DNA from: Ruminococcus sp.
GTDB taxonomy: Bacteria; Bacillota; Clostridia; Oscillospirales; Ruminococcaceae
DNA length: 39,576 bases
Direction of reading: 5' to 3'
Assembly (NCBI GenBank): GCA_017529875.1
Contig: JAFXNC010000003.1
Coordinates: 1 to 39,576 of the forward strand
Shown: positions 1 through 7,842 of the stretch, piece by piece
Layout: each line of letters starts with the position of its first letter
Numbering within the stretch: the first letter of the stretch is position 1
Notes under the pieces: model-generated
Seen by the model: the letters and a program-made list of their open reading frames with translations, nothing else
Told to the model about the DNA's origin: nothing
Databases searched by the model: none
Translations under genes and position numbers: made by a program

Positions 1-14
1 CTTTCGCGAAAGTA

Positions 15-133
15 ACGCAAAGATGCTTTTGTCACTCCTGAACGGAGCGACAAAAGCCTTTGCGGCAGGCGTTCCCCCTGCACCCCCTTTTCGGTCGGGC
101 TTCGCCCTCCCGTGTTTATCGGGCATACGCCCG
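15..133. repeat. Hairpin cluster, candidate oriT or processing region
   Basis: Three inverted repeats are packed into this gene-free stretch. The longest has arms CTTTTGTC/GACAAAAG with an inner CTCC/GGAG, flanked by outer arms CGCAAAG/CTTTGCG (about 15-65). Two short GC-rich hairpins follow at 97-107 (GGGC/GCCC) and 120-133. The cluster lies just downstream of the MobC-like gene, where a transfer origin is plausible. No nick site can be recognised by eye, so transcription termination is an alternative. Confidence 0.35.
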
Positions 134-144
134 GGGCGACGTTG

Positions 145-468
145 TCAGCTCTCCAACTTCATTCCGCCGAGGGTGACGGTTATCAGTCTTATGTTTTCAA
201 GCAGATCGTCATTTATCTCGCTACCACTTTCAATTCTTTTCAGTTCCGCCAGCACCTCTCCCAGCTTATCTTTCAGCGCCTTGTAAACCCTCGGATTGCC
301 CTGCACCACAATATCGCGGCATAGGAGACGCTTCACAATGTAGTCCTGCTTTGTCAATCCCGAGAGCGATACCGCAACATTGATCTGCGCGTCCTCCTCG
401 TGCGAAACTCTGAAACCGATAGTCCTCGAACGGAACCTGCCATTGTTATCAAGATTTTTAGCCGACAT
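145..468 (-). CDS. MobC-like ribbon-helix-helix mobilization protein
   Basis: A protein of about 107 residues. Its N-terminal part (RSRTIGFRVSHEED) looks like a ribbon-helix-helix DNA-binding strand and helix. The following SGLTKQDYIVKRLL segment and a C-terminal amphipathic helix resemble Firmicutes relaxosome accessory proteins of the MobC type. Such proteins bind oriT and help the relaxase nick DNA. The ATG at 468 is chosen because AGGAGG lies about 6 bases upstream; an in-frame ATG at 492 has no comparable site. The start overlaps the integrase stop by 11 bases, so translation is probably coupled. No relaxase is visible; it would lie further left. A plain RHH repressor is the alternative. 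Confidence 0.6.
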   Translation of the reverse strand: MSAKNLDNNGRFRSRTIGFRVSHEEDAQINVAVSLSGLTKQDYIVKRLLCRDIVVQGNPRVYKALKDKLGEVLAELKRIESGSEINDDLLENIRLITVTLGGMKLES

Positions 469-1546
469 ATTTTTCCTCCTTATGCAGCTCACTTAGCTTG
501 TCCGCCATATCCGATTGTGTCGAGGGGAATAAGTGAGCATATCTGTATGTGATGTCAATACTTTCGTGACCGACACGGTCTGCGATAGCGACTGCTGAAA
601 ATCCCATTTCGATCAGTAATGAAATATGACTGTGCCGCAGATCGTGTATGCGTATGCGTTTTACACCCGCCGCCTCTGCTCCGCGTATCATTTCACGGTA
701 GAGATAGCTCTTGGTCACATCAAAAAGGCGGTCGGTCTTTTCAATGCCGTAAAGCTGCCTGATGTAATCCTGCATCTCCTCTGCGAGGAAGTCCGGCAGC
801 TTGATGACACGCTTGCTCTTTGGCGTTTTCGGATCAGTAATTATGTCCCTCCCGTTCAGGCGCTGAAACGATTTTGTGATGCTGACTGTCTGCTTGTCAA
901 AATCGAAATCTGCGGGCGTAAGCGCCAAAAGCTCACCCTCGCGTATCCCGCACCAGTATAGCATTTCAAACGCATAGAACGAAAGCGGCTTGTCCATTAT
1001 TTCTTCGGAGAATTTTTTGTACTCCTCCTGCGTCCAGAAGGACATTTCCTTTGCCTGAGCCTTGCCCATATTTCCGACCTTGGAGGCAGGGTTCTCTCGC
1101 AGTCCGTAGTATTTTACTGCATGATTGAACAGCGAGGACAGCTGATTATGCAGCGTTTTCAGATATACGGGTGAATAAGGCCGTCCGTTTTTATCCTTGC
1201 CTTTGAGCATCTCGTTCTGCCAGGCGATGATGTCCCGAGGTACGATCTCTGCCATTTTTCTGTCCCCGAAGTAAGGCAGCAGCTTGGTGCGGATGATATG
1301 CTCCTTTGTGTGCCATGTGTTTTCCTTGACGCGGTTTTTCATATCCGCCGTATAGGTCTCCACAAAGCTCGCAAAGGTCATATCTATATCCGAATTGACC
1401 TTGAGCATTTGTTCGCGCTCCCACTGCTGGGCTTCTTTCTTAGTAGAGAACCCGCGCTTCTGACTCTGCTTGCGCTGTCCCCGCCAATTCGTATAGCGGA
1501 ATACCACCCGCCAGGTGTTGGTTTTTGTCTCTTTGTAAATTGGCAT
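458..1546 (-). CDS. int: Tyrosine recombinase/integrase
   Basis: A 362-residue site-specific recombinase that would catalyse integration and excision of the element. The N-terminal 50 residues (YKETKTNTWRVVFRY) resemble the arm-type DNA-binding domain of Tn916/phage-like integrases, followed by a SAM-like core-binding domain. The catalytic domain carries the expected residues: Arg in GIREGEL (about 200), HDLR (His301, Arg304), His327 in VGHES and the nucleophile Tyr336 in YRYAHL. The length is normal and no break is seen. The ATG at 1546 is preceded by AGGAGG and overlaps the end of the upstream excisionase-like gene (TAAAATG), implying coupled translation. The nearest chromosomal gene is guaA, which fits integration at its 3' end. 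Confidence 0.92.
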   Translation of the reverse strand: MPIYKETKTNTWRVVFRYTNWRGQRKQSQKRGFSTKKEAQQWEREQMLKVNSDIDMTFASFVETYTADMKNRVKENTWHTKEHIIRTKLLPYFGDRKMAEIVPRDIIAWQNEMLKGKDKNGRPYSPVYLKTLHNQLSSLFNHAVKYYGLRENPASKVGNMGKAQAKEMSFWTQEEYKKFSEEIMDKPLSFYAFEMLYWCGIREGELLALTPADFDFDKQTVSITKSFQRLNGRDIITDPKTPKSKRVIKLPDFLAEEMQDYIRQLYGIEKTDRLFDVTKSYLYREMIRGAEAAGVKRIRIHDLRHSHISLLIEMGFSAVAIADRVGHESIDITYRYAHLFPSTQSDMADKLSELHKEEKYVG

Positions 1547-1547
1547 T

Positions 1548-1748
1548 TTACTCCTCCTTTTCATCCGAACGCTCGCCGTAGCAGGTGCGCTCACGGAAAT
1601 ACTTGGCATTGACGCGCCCCGCTATGGTGATAAAACCCTTCTCTTTCAGCTCGGCATTCAGCTGCTGCACGATCTTGTAGGCATAGGACTTGGACACCCC
1701 CAACTCGTCAGCGACATCCTGCACTTTCATAAAACCCTTATTTTTCAT
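1548..1748 (-). CDS. Excisionase-like helix-turn-helix protein
   Basis: A 66-residue protein with a MerR/Xis-like winged helix: KVQDVADELGVSKSYAYKIVQQLNAELKEKG, followed by a basic wing (GRVNAKYFRERTC). Small proteins of this kind directly upstream of a tyrosine integrase usually act as excisionases or directionality factors. It is the first gene of the leftward transcript and ends one base before the integrase start codon. The ATG at 1748 follows an AG-rich site (GGGAGAGGATAAGA on the minus strand). The assignment rests on size, fold pattern and position. A transcriptional regulator is the alternative. Confidence 0.7.
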   Translation of the reverse strand: MKNKGFMKVQDVADELGVSKSYAYKIVQQLNAELKEKGFITIAGRVNAKYFRERTCYGERSDEKEE

Positions 1749-1788
1749 TCTTATCCTCTCCCTTCATATTTTTCTTTCTATTGAACGC

Positions 1789-1808
1789 ATTAAGCATATA
1801 TGCTTAAT
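1789..1808. promoter_or_regulatory. Perfect 20-bp palindromic operator
   Basis: ATTAAGCATATATGCTTAAT is a perfect 20-bp palindrome just downstream of the leftward promoter. Its core recurs inside the rightward promoter at 1902-1914. This is the expected layout for a repressor that controls int/xis and itself. The divergent XRE gene is the obvious candidate binder. Confidence 0.75.
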
Positions 1809-1820
1809 ACCCCTATCCTT

Positions 1821-1849
1821 ATTATATTAAACAATTCTGCTTATGTCAA
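1821..1849 (-). promoter_or_regulatory. Leftward promoter for xis-int-mobC
   Basis: On the minus strand TTGACA (1844-1849) and TATAAT (1821-1826) are separated by 17 bases, a perfect sigma-A consensus. Transcription would begin near 1814 and run through the 20-bp palindrome. A strong promoter of this kind would need tight repression to keep the element integrated. Confidence 0.85.
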
Positions 1850-1892
1850 CCCTTTTCACATACTTTTCATAAACTTTTTTGTTAAATATCAC

Positions 1893-1921
1893 TTGACGGC
1901 GTTAAACATATATGCTATAAT
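1893..1921 (+). promoter_or_regulatory. Rightward repressor promoter with operator in its spacer
   Basis: TTGACG (1893-1898) and TATAAT (1916-1921) are 17 bases apart. The spacer contains TTAAACATATATGCT, sharing the CATATATGCT core of the upstream palindrome. Binding there would block RNA polymerase, which suggests negative autoregulation of the repressor. Confidence 0.8.
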
Positions 1922-1952
1922 CAAATCAACAAATAAGTCAGGAGGTTTTACT

Positions 1953-2423
1953 ATGGCAACAGGTGAACGCATCCGCAGGATACGGACTATGCGGGGAATG
2001 ACCTTAAAGTATCTCGGAGAATCGGTAGGCTTTCCCGAAAATACCGCAGACATCCGTATGGCACAATACGAATCGGGGACGAGAACTCCGAAAGCCGACC
2101 TCACGGAGAAGATCGCATCTGCTTTGGACGTTGTTCCAGAGACACTTGCAGTCCCCGACATCGAGAGCTATATCGGAGTTATACACACTCTTTTTGCATT
2201 GGAAGATAATTTCGGTCTGAAGATCGACAAGCTGAACGACGAAGTCTGCATACGCCTTGACAAGGACAGCACCGAGTTTTTCAATATGGTCACGATGTTC
2301 AAGGCCTGGGAGCAGCAGGCTGAAAAGCTCCGCGCAGGCGAGATCACCAAAGAGGAATATGACAACTGGAGATACAATTACCCCCGTCTCGACAAATCGG
2401 GTTCCTTCAAAAAGATAAAGTAG
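1953..2423 (+). CDS. XRE-family repressor of the element
   Basis: A 156-residue protein. Residues 1-70 form a Cro/CI-type helix-turn-helix (ERIRRIRTMRGMTLKYLGESVGF, then AQYESGTRTPKADLTEKIASALDV). The C-terminal half is acidic and helical, possibly for oligomerisation or signal sensing, and has no recognised catalytic motif. The ATG at 1953 is preceded by AGGAGG seven bases upstream; the open frame extends further 5' but across the promoter. It is divergent from xis-int and sits next to the two palindromic operators, so it probably maintains the integrated state. The inducing signal is not evident. Confidence 0.85.
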   Translation: MATGERIRRIRTMRGMTLKYLGESVGFPENTADIRMAQYESGTRTPKADLTEKIASALDVVPETLAVPDIESYIGVIHTLFALEDNFGLKIDKLNDEVCIRLDKDSTEFFNMVTMFKAWEQQAEKLRAGEITKEEYDNWRYNYPRLDKSGSFKKIK

Positions 2424-2459
2424 CTATGAACTATCCATACTCTCACCCCCAAAGACAAA

Positions 2460-2495
2460 AAGAGCTGACCGATCACAAAAAATCGGTCAGCTCTT
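2460..2495 (-). terminator. Rho-independent terminator downstream of guaA
   Basis: A 14-bp perfect stem (AAGAGCTGACCGAT / ATCGGTCAGCTCTT) with an 8-base loop. On the minus strand it is followed by TTTTTGTCTTTG, so it ends the guaA transcript. It may also slow rightward transcription from the repressor gene, but there is no good T tract on that side. Confidence 0.85.
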
Positions 2496-2595
2496 AACTG
2501 TATGAATAATTTCGAAATTGTTGCCAAAACGTTGCCGCAGGACGTGAACGAATGGCTTGAATCGCGTATTTACGCGGGTTTGCGAAGCTTAAACG

Positions 2596-3576
2596 TCACT
2601 CCCACTCAATAGTAGCGCTCGGCTTCGGGGTCAGATCAAAGAGCACTCTGTTCACGTTCTCCACTTCGTGGGTGATGCGGTCGGTGATGTGCTCCAGCAG
2701 CTCGAAGGGTACGTTCTCGACTGTCGCGGTCATGGCGTCCTTGGTGTTCACGGCGCGGATGATGACCGGGTATGCGAAGGTCCGCTTGCCGTCCTTGACG
2801 CCTACCGACTTGAAGTCCGGCACTGCGGTGAAGTACTGCCAAACCTTGCCCTCGAGGCCGTTCTTGGCGAACTCCTCTCTGAGGATCGCGTCGCTCTCGC
2901 GGACTGCTTCAAGACGGTCGCGGGTGATGGCGCCCAGGCATCTAACGCCGAGGCCTGGACCCGGGAAGGGCTGACGGTAAACCATGCTGTCGGGCAGACC
3001 GAGTGCCTTGCCCACAACTCTCACCTCATCCTTGAACAGCAGCTTGACGGGCTCAACCAGCTCAAATTTCAGATCCTCGGGCAGGCCGCCTACATTGTGA
3101 TGTGCCTTGACGCCGTCGCTCTCGAGGATGTCGGGGTAGATGGTGCCCTGTGCCAGGAACTCGATGCCGTCCAGCTTTCTGGCCTCCTCCTCGAATACGC
3201 GGATGAACTCCGCGCCGATGATCTTGCGCTTTTTCTCCGGCTCGGCAACGCCTGCCAGCTTGTCGAGGAAACGGTCAACTGCGTCAACGTAGATGAGATT
3301 GGCGTTCATCTGATTGCGGAAAACCTCCACCACCTGCTCGGGCTCGCCCTTGCGCAGCAGACCGTGGTTTACGTGAACGCACACCAGCTGCTGACCTACT
3401 GCCTTGATGAGCAGCGCCGCTACCACCGAGCTGTCAACTCCGCCGGAAAGTGCCAGCAGGACTTTCTTGTCGCCGATCTGAGCGCGGAGCTCCCTGACCT
3501 GCTCCTCGATAAATGCCTGCGCCAGTGCCTCTGTGGTGATCCTTTCCATGCTTTCGGGTCTTACGTTTGAACTCAT
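2596..3576 (-). CDS. guaA: GMP synthase ATP-pyrophosphatase subunit (no glutaminase domain)
   Basis: A 326-residue enzyme for amination of XMP to GMP. The PP-loop LSGGVDSS lies at residues 43-50, followed by the N-type ATP-pyrophosphatase domain (GTIYPDILES, KAHHNVGGLPE) and the GMP synthase dimerisation domain ending PSATIEWE. The usual bacterial GuaA has about 510 residues with an N-terminal class I amidotransferase domain, which is absent here. The start is clean: AAGGAG is followed by ATG. It is therefore a stand-alone subunit, as in archaeal split GMP synthases, not a visible truncation. A separate glutaminase must act in trans or free ammonia must be used. It follows the dnaK operon on the same strand; its 3' end abuts the mobile element. 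Confidence 0.93.
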   Translation of the reverse strand: MSSNVRPESMERITTEALAQAFIEEQVRELRAQIGDKKVLLALSGGVDSSVVAALLIKAVGQQLVCVHVNHGLLRKGEPEQVVEVFRNQMNANLIYVDAVDRFLDKLAGVAEPEKKRKIIGAEFIRVFEEEARKLDGIEFLAQGTIYPDILESDGVKAHHNVGGLPEDLKFELVEPVKLLFKDEVRVVGKALGLPDSMVYRQPFPGPGLGVRCLGAITRDRLEAVRESDAILREEFAKNGLEGKVWQYFTAVPDFKSVGVKDGKRTFAYPVIIRAVNTKDAMTATVENVPFELLEHITDRITHEVENVNRVLFDLTPKPSATIEWE

Positions 3577-3623
3577 AGTTTTCTCTCCTTTATTTTAGAA
3601 TAGCTCAGCTCACGTCAGAGCTG

Positions 3624-3968
3624 TTATTTCTGTATCAGCTTGAACACATACTCGCTGTTGCGGGTCTTGAGCCAAAGCTCGTCGCCGGCGTCGGTCATCT
3701 CTCCGGGACTGGTGGTAAAGAACCGTCCCTCGCCCACGATCTCCAGCTCGTCGGGGCTTCCCTCGGCGGGCATGAGCTTGTAGCCGCCGTAGTATTCCAT
3801 GCGGAAGAAGCATTTGCCGGGCGCCTTGTTGATGCTCTCGTATACCGAAAGCACGCCCTCTACGCCGATGTATTTCTCGCGCCACTCCCAGCTGGCATGG
3901 TCGTTGCCGTCACTGCGGACGGCGCTTTCAAGTATTGCTGCGGGATACTGTCTTATCAGTTTAGGCAT
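3624..3968 (-). CDS. Hypothetical protein in the dnaK operon
   Basis: A 114-residue soluble protein of unrecognised family. It has no signal peptide or membrane segment. The sequence is mixed alpha/beta and rich in aromatic residues (WEWREKYIGVEGVL, CFFRMEYYGGYKLMP, DELWLKTRNSEYVFKL). The ATG is preceded by GGAGGG. It begins 15 bases after the dnaJ stop and lies upstream of guaA on the same strand, so it is probably co-transcribed with the heat-shock genes. Position alone does not show a chaperone role. Confidence 0.75.
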   Translation of the reverse strand: MPKLIRQYPAAILESAVRSDGNDHASWEWREKYIGVEGVLSVYESINKAPGKCFFRMEYYGGYKLMPAEGSPDELEIVGEGRFFTTSPGEMTDAGDELWLKTRNSEYVFKLIQK

Positions 3969-3983
3969 ATTGTTCCCTCCGGA

Positions 3984-5132
3984 TCACTTGAATTTATCCT
4001 TCAGCTTGTCAAAGAAGCTCTGGCGCTTCTGATAGTTCTTTTCTGAGAGCGAGTCCTCAAAGGCTTTGAGCTTTGCTTTCTGATCCTTAGTAAGGTTCTT
4101 GGGTATCTCCACGGTGATCTTCATGTAGTGGTCGCCTCTGTCGCTACGGTAGAGCTTCTTGCTGCCCTTGCCCCTCAGACGTACCACAGTGCCTACCTGC
4201 ACGCCCTCGGGAACGGTGTACTTGACCTTGCCGTCAACGGTGGGGACGATTATCTCGGCACCGAGCGCCGCCTGGGTGTAAGTAAGGGGCACTTCCGTCC
4301 ATACATCGTAACCGTCCCGCTCGAAGATAGGATCGGGCCGCACATCAACGCGGATATGCAGGTCGCCGTACTGGCCGCCGTTCATGCCGGCATTGCCGCC
4401 GCCCTGTACGCGCAGGGTCTGACCGTCATCCACACCTGCGGGGATCTCCACCTCGCGGTCTGCTGCCTTCTTGACCATGCCCTTTCCGGAGCAGGTGCGG
4501 CAGGGGGTGTCGATGAGCTTGCCCTTGCCTCCGCAGCGTGTGCAGACAGTCTGCTGGGAGATGTTGCCGAAGGGCGTCCTCTGTACGGTGCGCCTTGTTC
4601 CGGTGCCGTTACAGTCGGGACAGGTCTTTGGGGTGGAGCCTGCTGCCGCGCCGGAGCCCTTGCAGTCGGGGCATACCTCGCTGCGGTTGAGGCGGACATT
4701 GACCTTCTTGCCGCTGCAAGCCTCCATGAAGTCGATAGTTACGCTGGTCTCGATATCGGAGCCCCGCCTCGGGGCGTTAGGGTTGGAGGAACGTCCTCCG
4801 CCGAAGCCCATGCCGCCGAAGATCGAATCGAATATATCCCCCATGTCGCCGAATCCGCCGAAGCCTCCGAATCCGCCGCCGGTACCGCCTGCGCCGTAGC
4901 TGGGGTCAAAGGCCGCATGACCGAACTGATCGTACTTTGCACGCTTCTCCTTATCGGAAAGCACCTCATATGCTTCGTTTATCTCCTTGAATTTTGCCTC
5001 GGCATCCTTGTCATCAGGGTGCAGGTCGGGGTGATACTGTCTTGCAAGCTTACGGAAAGCCTTCTTGATGTCGTCGTCCGACGCACCCTTCTGCACCCCC
5101 AGCACCTCATAGTAATCCTTCTTGTCTGCCAT
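3984..5132 (-). CDS. dnaJ: Chaperone protein DnaJ
   Basis: A 382-residue type I J-protein that delivers substrates to DnaK and stimulates its ATPase. The J domain (residues 1-70) contains the HPD motif in [13 protein letters not shown] Gly/Phe-rich segment follows ([22 protein letters not shown]). Four zinc-binding CxxCxGxG repeats are present: [24 protein letters not shown] and CRTCSGKG. The two C-terminal substrate-binding domains complete the protein. Length and order are normal. It is separated from dnaK by 128 bases. Confidence 0.98.
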   Translation of the reverse strand: MADKKDYYEVLGVQKGASDDDIKKAFRKLARQYHPDLHPDDKDAEAKFKEINEAYEVLSDKEKRAKYDQFGHAAFDPSYGAGGTGGGFGGFGGFGDMGDIFDSIFGGMGFGGGRSSNPNAPRRGSDIETSVTIDFMEACSGKKVNVRLNRSEVCPDCKGSGAAAGSTPKTCPDCNGTGTRRTVQRTPFGNISQQTVCTRCGGKGKLIDTPCRTCSGKGMVKKAADREVEIPAGVDDGQTLRVQGGGNAGMNGGQYGDLHIRVDVRPDPIFERDGYDVWTEVPLTYTQAALGAEIIVPTVDGKVKYTVPEGVQVGTVVRLRGKGSKKLYRSDRGDHYMKITVEIPKNLTKDQKAKLKAFEDSLSEKNYQKRQSFFDKLKDKFK

Positions 5133-5260
5133 ATATCATCACTTCCGTTATACTGTATTGCTGCCTGCTGCGATGCAGAGGCCTTTTTCATACTTTCCCA
5201 TAACCCACTGTACCGCAGAGCATTTCTGCCCTGCGGTCGCGGGAATAACATTTATTCTGC

Positions 5261-7129
5261 TTAGTTCACATCAGTGAAGTTGCCGTCGATGAAATCGTCG
5301 TTGCCGCCGGGCTGACCGTCCTGAGCTCCGCCGTTCATGCCGCCCATATTATTGGGGTCGAAGCCCTGAGCGCCGGCACCCTGCTGAGCCTGGGAGGCCT
5401 CCTGGTAAATGCGCATCGCTACGGGCTGGAAGGCGTCCTCCAGCTCCTTCTTCTTAGCCTTGATAGTCTCAACGTCGGTGCCCTTGAGAGCCTCCTTGAG
5501 GGAATCTATCTTAGCCTGTACCTTGCTCTTCTCGTCGGCAGTTACCTTGTCGCCGAACTCGCCGAGGGACTTCTCGATCTGGAAGCAGAGCTGATCTGCC
5601 TGGTTGCGGGCGTCAACTTCATCCTTCCTCTTGGCATCCTCGGCAGCGAAGGCCTCAGCCTCCTTGACAGCCTTGTCGATATCCTCCTTGGACATATTGG
5701 TGGAGGAGGTTATGGTGATGTTCTGCTCCTTGCCGGTGCCCAGATCCTTAGCGGATACGTGAACGATGCCGTTGGCGTCGATATCGAAGGTTACCTCGAT
5801 CTGAGGGATGCCTCTGGGAGCGGGAGCGATGCCGTCGAGACGGAACATACCCAGCTGCTTGTTGTCCTTAGCGAACTCACGCTCGCCCTGGAGCACGTTG
5901 ATATCAACAGCGGTCTGATTGTCGGCATAGGTGGAGAATACCTGTGTTTTCTTGGTGGGGATAGTGGTGTTTCTCTCGATCATCTTGGTGGCTACGCCGC
6001 CGGCGGTCTCGATAGAGAGGGACAGGGGAGTAACATCCAGCAGCAGCAGACCTTCCTTAACGTCGCCGCCGAGAACGCCGCCCTGATAAGCAGCACCGAG
6101 GGCTACGCACTCATCGGGGTTGATGCCCTTGAAGGGCTCCTTGCCGATGAACTTCTTGACTGCATCCTGTACGGCGGGTATTCTCGAAGAACCGCCTACC
6201 ATGAGGACCTTCTGCAGGTCGTTGGCAGACAGGCCGGAGTCGGAGAGGGCACGTCTTACGGGGCCCATAGTCATCTCTACCAGGTCAGCGGTCATCTCGT
6301 TGAACTTGGCCTGAGTCAGGGTCATTTCCAGGTGCTTCGGGCCGGTGGCGTCAGCGGTGATGAAGGGCAGCGAGATAGTGGAGGAAGGTGTGGAGGAAAG
6401 CTCGATCTTAGCCTTCTCAGCAGCCTCCTTCAGTCTCTGCATAGCCATCTTGTCGTTGGAGAGGTCAACGCCCTCAGAGGCCTTGAACTCCTTGATCATC
6501 CAGTCGATGATCCTCTGGTCGAAGTCGTCGCCGCCGAGGCGGTTGTTGCCTGCGGTAGCAAGGACCTCTGTAACGCCGTCGCCCATCTCGATGATAGATA
6601 CATCGAAGGTACCGCCGCCTAAGTCATATACCATGACCTTCTGATCCTCTTCCTTGTCGATGCCGTAGGAGAGAGCAGCTGCGGTGGGCTCGTTGATGAT
6701 ACGTCTTACGTTCAGACCTGCGATCTGACCCGCATCCTTGGTAGCCTGACGCTGAGCGTCGGTGAAGTAAGCGGGAACTGTGATAACGGCCTCAGTAACG
6801 GTCTCGCCGAGGTAAGCCTCAGCGTCGGCCTTCAGCTTCTGAAGGATCATGGCGCTGATCTCCTGGGGAGTATAGCTCTTGCCGCCCATCTGAGCCTTGT
6901 AATCCGAGCCCATGTGTCTCTTGATAGAGATAACTGTGTTGTCGAAGTTGGTAACTGCCTGTCTCTTGGCCACCTGACCTACCAGTCTGTCACCGTTCTT
7001 GGAAACGCCGACTACCGAAGGGGTAGTTCTTGCGCCCTCGCTGTTGGGGATAACGACGGCCTCGCCGCCCTCCATTACTGCTACGCAGCTGTTAGTCGTA
7101 CCTAAGTCAATACCAATGATCTTTGCCAT
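5261..7129 (-). CDS. dnaK: Chaperone protein DnaK (Hsp70)
   Basis: A 622-residue Hsp70. The nucleotide-binding domain has [14 protein letters not shown] (about 4-17), [15 protein letters not shown] and [13 protein letters not shown]. The substrate-binding domain has the linker and [21 protein letters not shown]. The helical lid and the Gly/Gln-rich tail end in [12 protein letters not shown]. The ATG is preceded by AAAGGAAG. It is the third gene of the CIRCE-controlled hrcA-grpE-dnaK-dnaJ group. No unusual feature is seen. Confidence 0.98.
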   Translation of the reverse strand: MAKIIGIDLGTTNSCVAVMEGGEAVVIPNSEGARTTPSVVGVSKNGDRLVGQVAKRQAVTNFDNTVISIKRHMGSDYKAQMGGKSYTPQEISAMILQKLKADAEAYLGETVTEAVITVPAYFTDAQRQATKDAGQIAGLNVRRIINEPTAAALSYGIDKEEDQKVMVYDLGGGTFDVSIIEMGDGVTEVLATAGNNRLGGDDFDQRIIDWMIKEFKASEGVDLSNDKMAMQRLKEAAEKAKIELSSTPSSTISLPFITADATGPKHLEMTLTQAKFNEMTADLVEMTMGPVRRALSDSGLSANDLQKVLMVGGSSRIPAVQDAVKKFIGKEPFKGINPDECVALGAAYQGGVLGGDVKEGLLLLDVTPLSLSIETAGGVATKMIERNTTIPTKKTQVFSTYADNQTAVDINVLQGEREFAKDNKQLGMFRLDGIAPAPRGIPQIEVTFDIDANGIVHVSAKDLGTGKEQNITITSSTNMSKEDIDKAVKEAEAFAAEDAKRKDEVDARNQADQLCFQIEKSLGEFGDKVTADEKSKVQAKIDSLKEALKGTDVETIKAKKKELEDAFQPVAMRIYQEASQAQQGAGAQGFDPNNMGGMNGGAQDGQPGGNDDFIDGNFTDVN

Positions 7130-7221
7130 AAGTCATACTTCCTTTCAGTATAGTTTATTTGTTTATCATATGTGCCTCGCTGCTTATGCGGCTCGGCGGG
7201 GGGAAAAATACTTGTTTACTG

Positions 7222-7842
7222 CTACGGATTTGCTACAACGACCATAGCATATCTGATGACCTTGTCTCCTATCTTGTAGCCTTTTTGGAATGTCTGAGCT
7301 ACGATGTTTTCTCCGAGCTCGGGGTCTTCTATCTGCGATACCGCGTTGGCGATGTTCGGGTCAAAGACCTGACCGGTGGGGTCTATGATCTCGACGCCCA
7401 GCTTCGCCAGCATATCCCCGAACTGCTTGAAGATCATCTCAACGCCCTGCTTGTAGGCGGTGTCTTCGGTCTCGGCTGCCAGGGCTCGCTCGAAGTTGTC
7501 GAACAGCGGGAGTATCCCGCTTACGGTGTCGCCCCTGACAGATGCCGAAAGCTCCAGCCGCTCCTTGGCGCTGCGCTTTCTGAAATTGTCGTACTCCGCC
7601 ATGAGCCTGAGATACTTGTCGTTGGCGGCGTCAAGCTCAGCTCTGAGCTTTTCCTCCTCCGACTGCTCTGCGGGGTCATCTGCTTTCTTCTGTTCTGCCT
7701 CCTCTTTTTCTTTTTCGTCCGATACTGCGTCGGCCTCCTTTTCTGCGGTCTCGGCCTCCTGAGCCATTGCCGCGGCGTCCTGTTCCTGCTTGTTGTCCTT
7801 TGCCAACGTTATCGCCTCACTTTCCTGTATTGTCGTTTTCAT
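7222..7842 (-). CDS. grpE: Nucleotide exchange factor GrpE
   Basis: GrpE releases ADP from DnaK. The N-terminal 75 residues are low-complexity and acidic (Glu/Ala-rich), followed by the long dimerisation helix (LRAELDAANDKYLRLMAEYDNFRKRSAKE) and the C-terminal beta domain (KLGVEIIDPTGQVFDPNIANAV...VAQTFQKGYKIGDKVIRYAMVVVA). The start is uncertain. The ATG at 7842 overlaps hrcA by 26 bases and has no well-spaced ribosome site. The in-frame TTG at 7806 has GTGAGG eight bases upstream and lies just beyond the hrcA stop, so it may be the real start. Confidence 0.95.
   Translation of the reverse strand: MKTTIQESEAITLAKDNKQEQDAAAMAQEAETAEKEADAVSDEKEKEEAEQKKADDPAEQSEEEKLRAELDAANDKYLRLMAEYDNFRKRSAKERLELSASVRGDTVSGILPLFDNFERALAAETEDTAYKQGVEMIFKQFGDMLAKLGVEIIDPTGQVFDPNIANAVSQIEDPELGENIVAQTFQKGYKIGDKVIRYAMVVVANP

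Larger units (their letters stand above)
1..2598. mobile_element. Partial integrated mobile element abutting the guaA 3' end
   Basis: A mobilization-type protein, a tyrosine integrase, an excisionase-like protein and a divergent repressor lie side by side, directly against the stop codon of guaA at 2596-2598. The 3' end of guaA is a known integration hotspot for genomic islands, so an att site there is likely. The other end and the relaxase or cargo genes would lie left of the window. The interval 2500-2595 holds a direct repeat GTTGCC (2520-2525 and 2531-2536) and a 14-base palindrome (2563-2576). These are possible integrase arm sites or att features. The exact boundary is inferred; no second copy of the guaA end is visible in the window. 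Confidence 0.65.

Noticed and set aside
4128..6622. Long plus-strand frames opposite dnaJ and dnaK
   Set aside because: Both genes on the minus strand are unmistakable, and the plus-strand products are low-complexity shadows.
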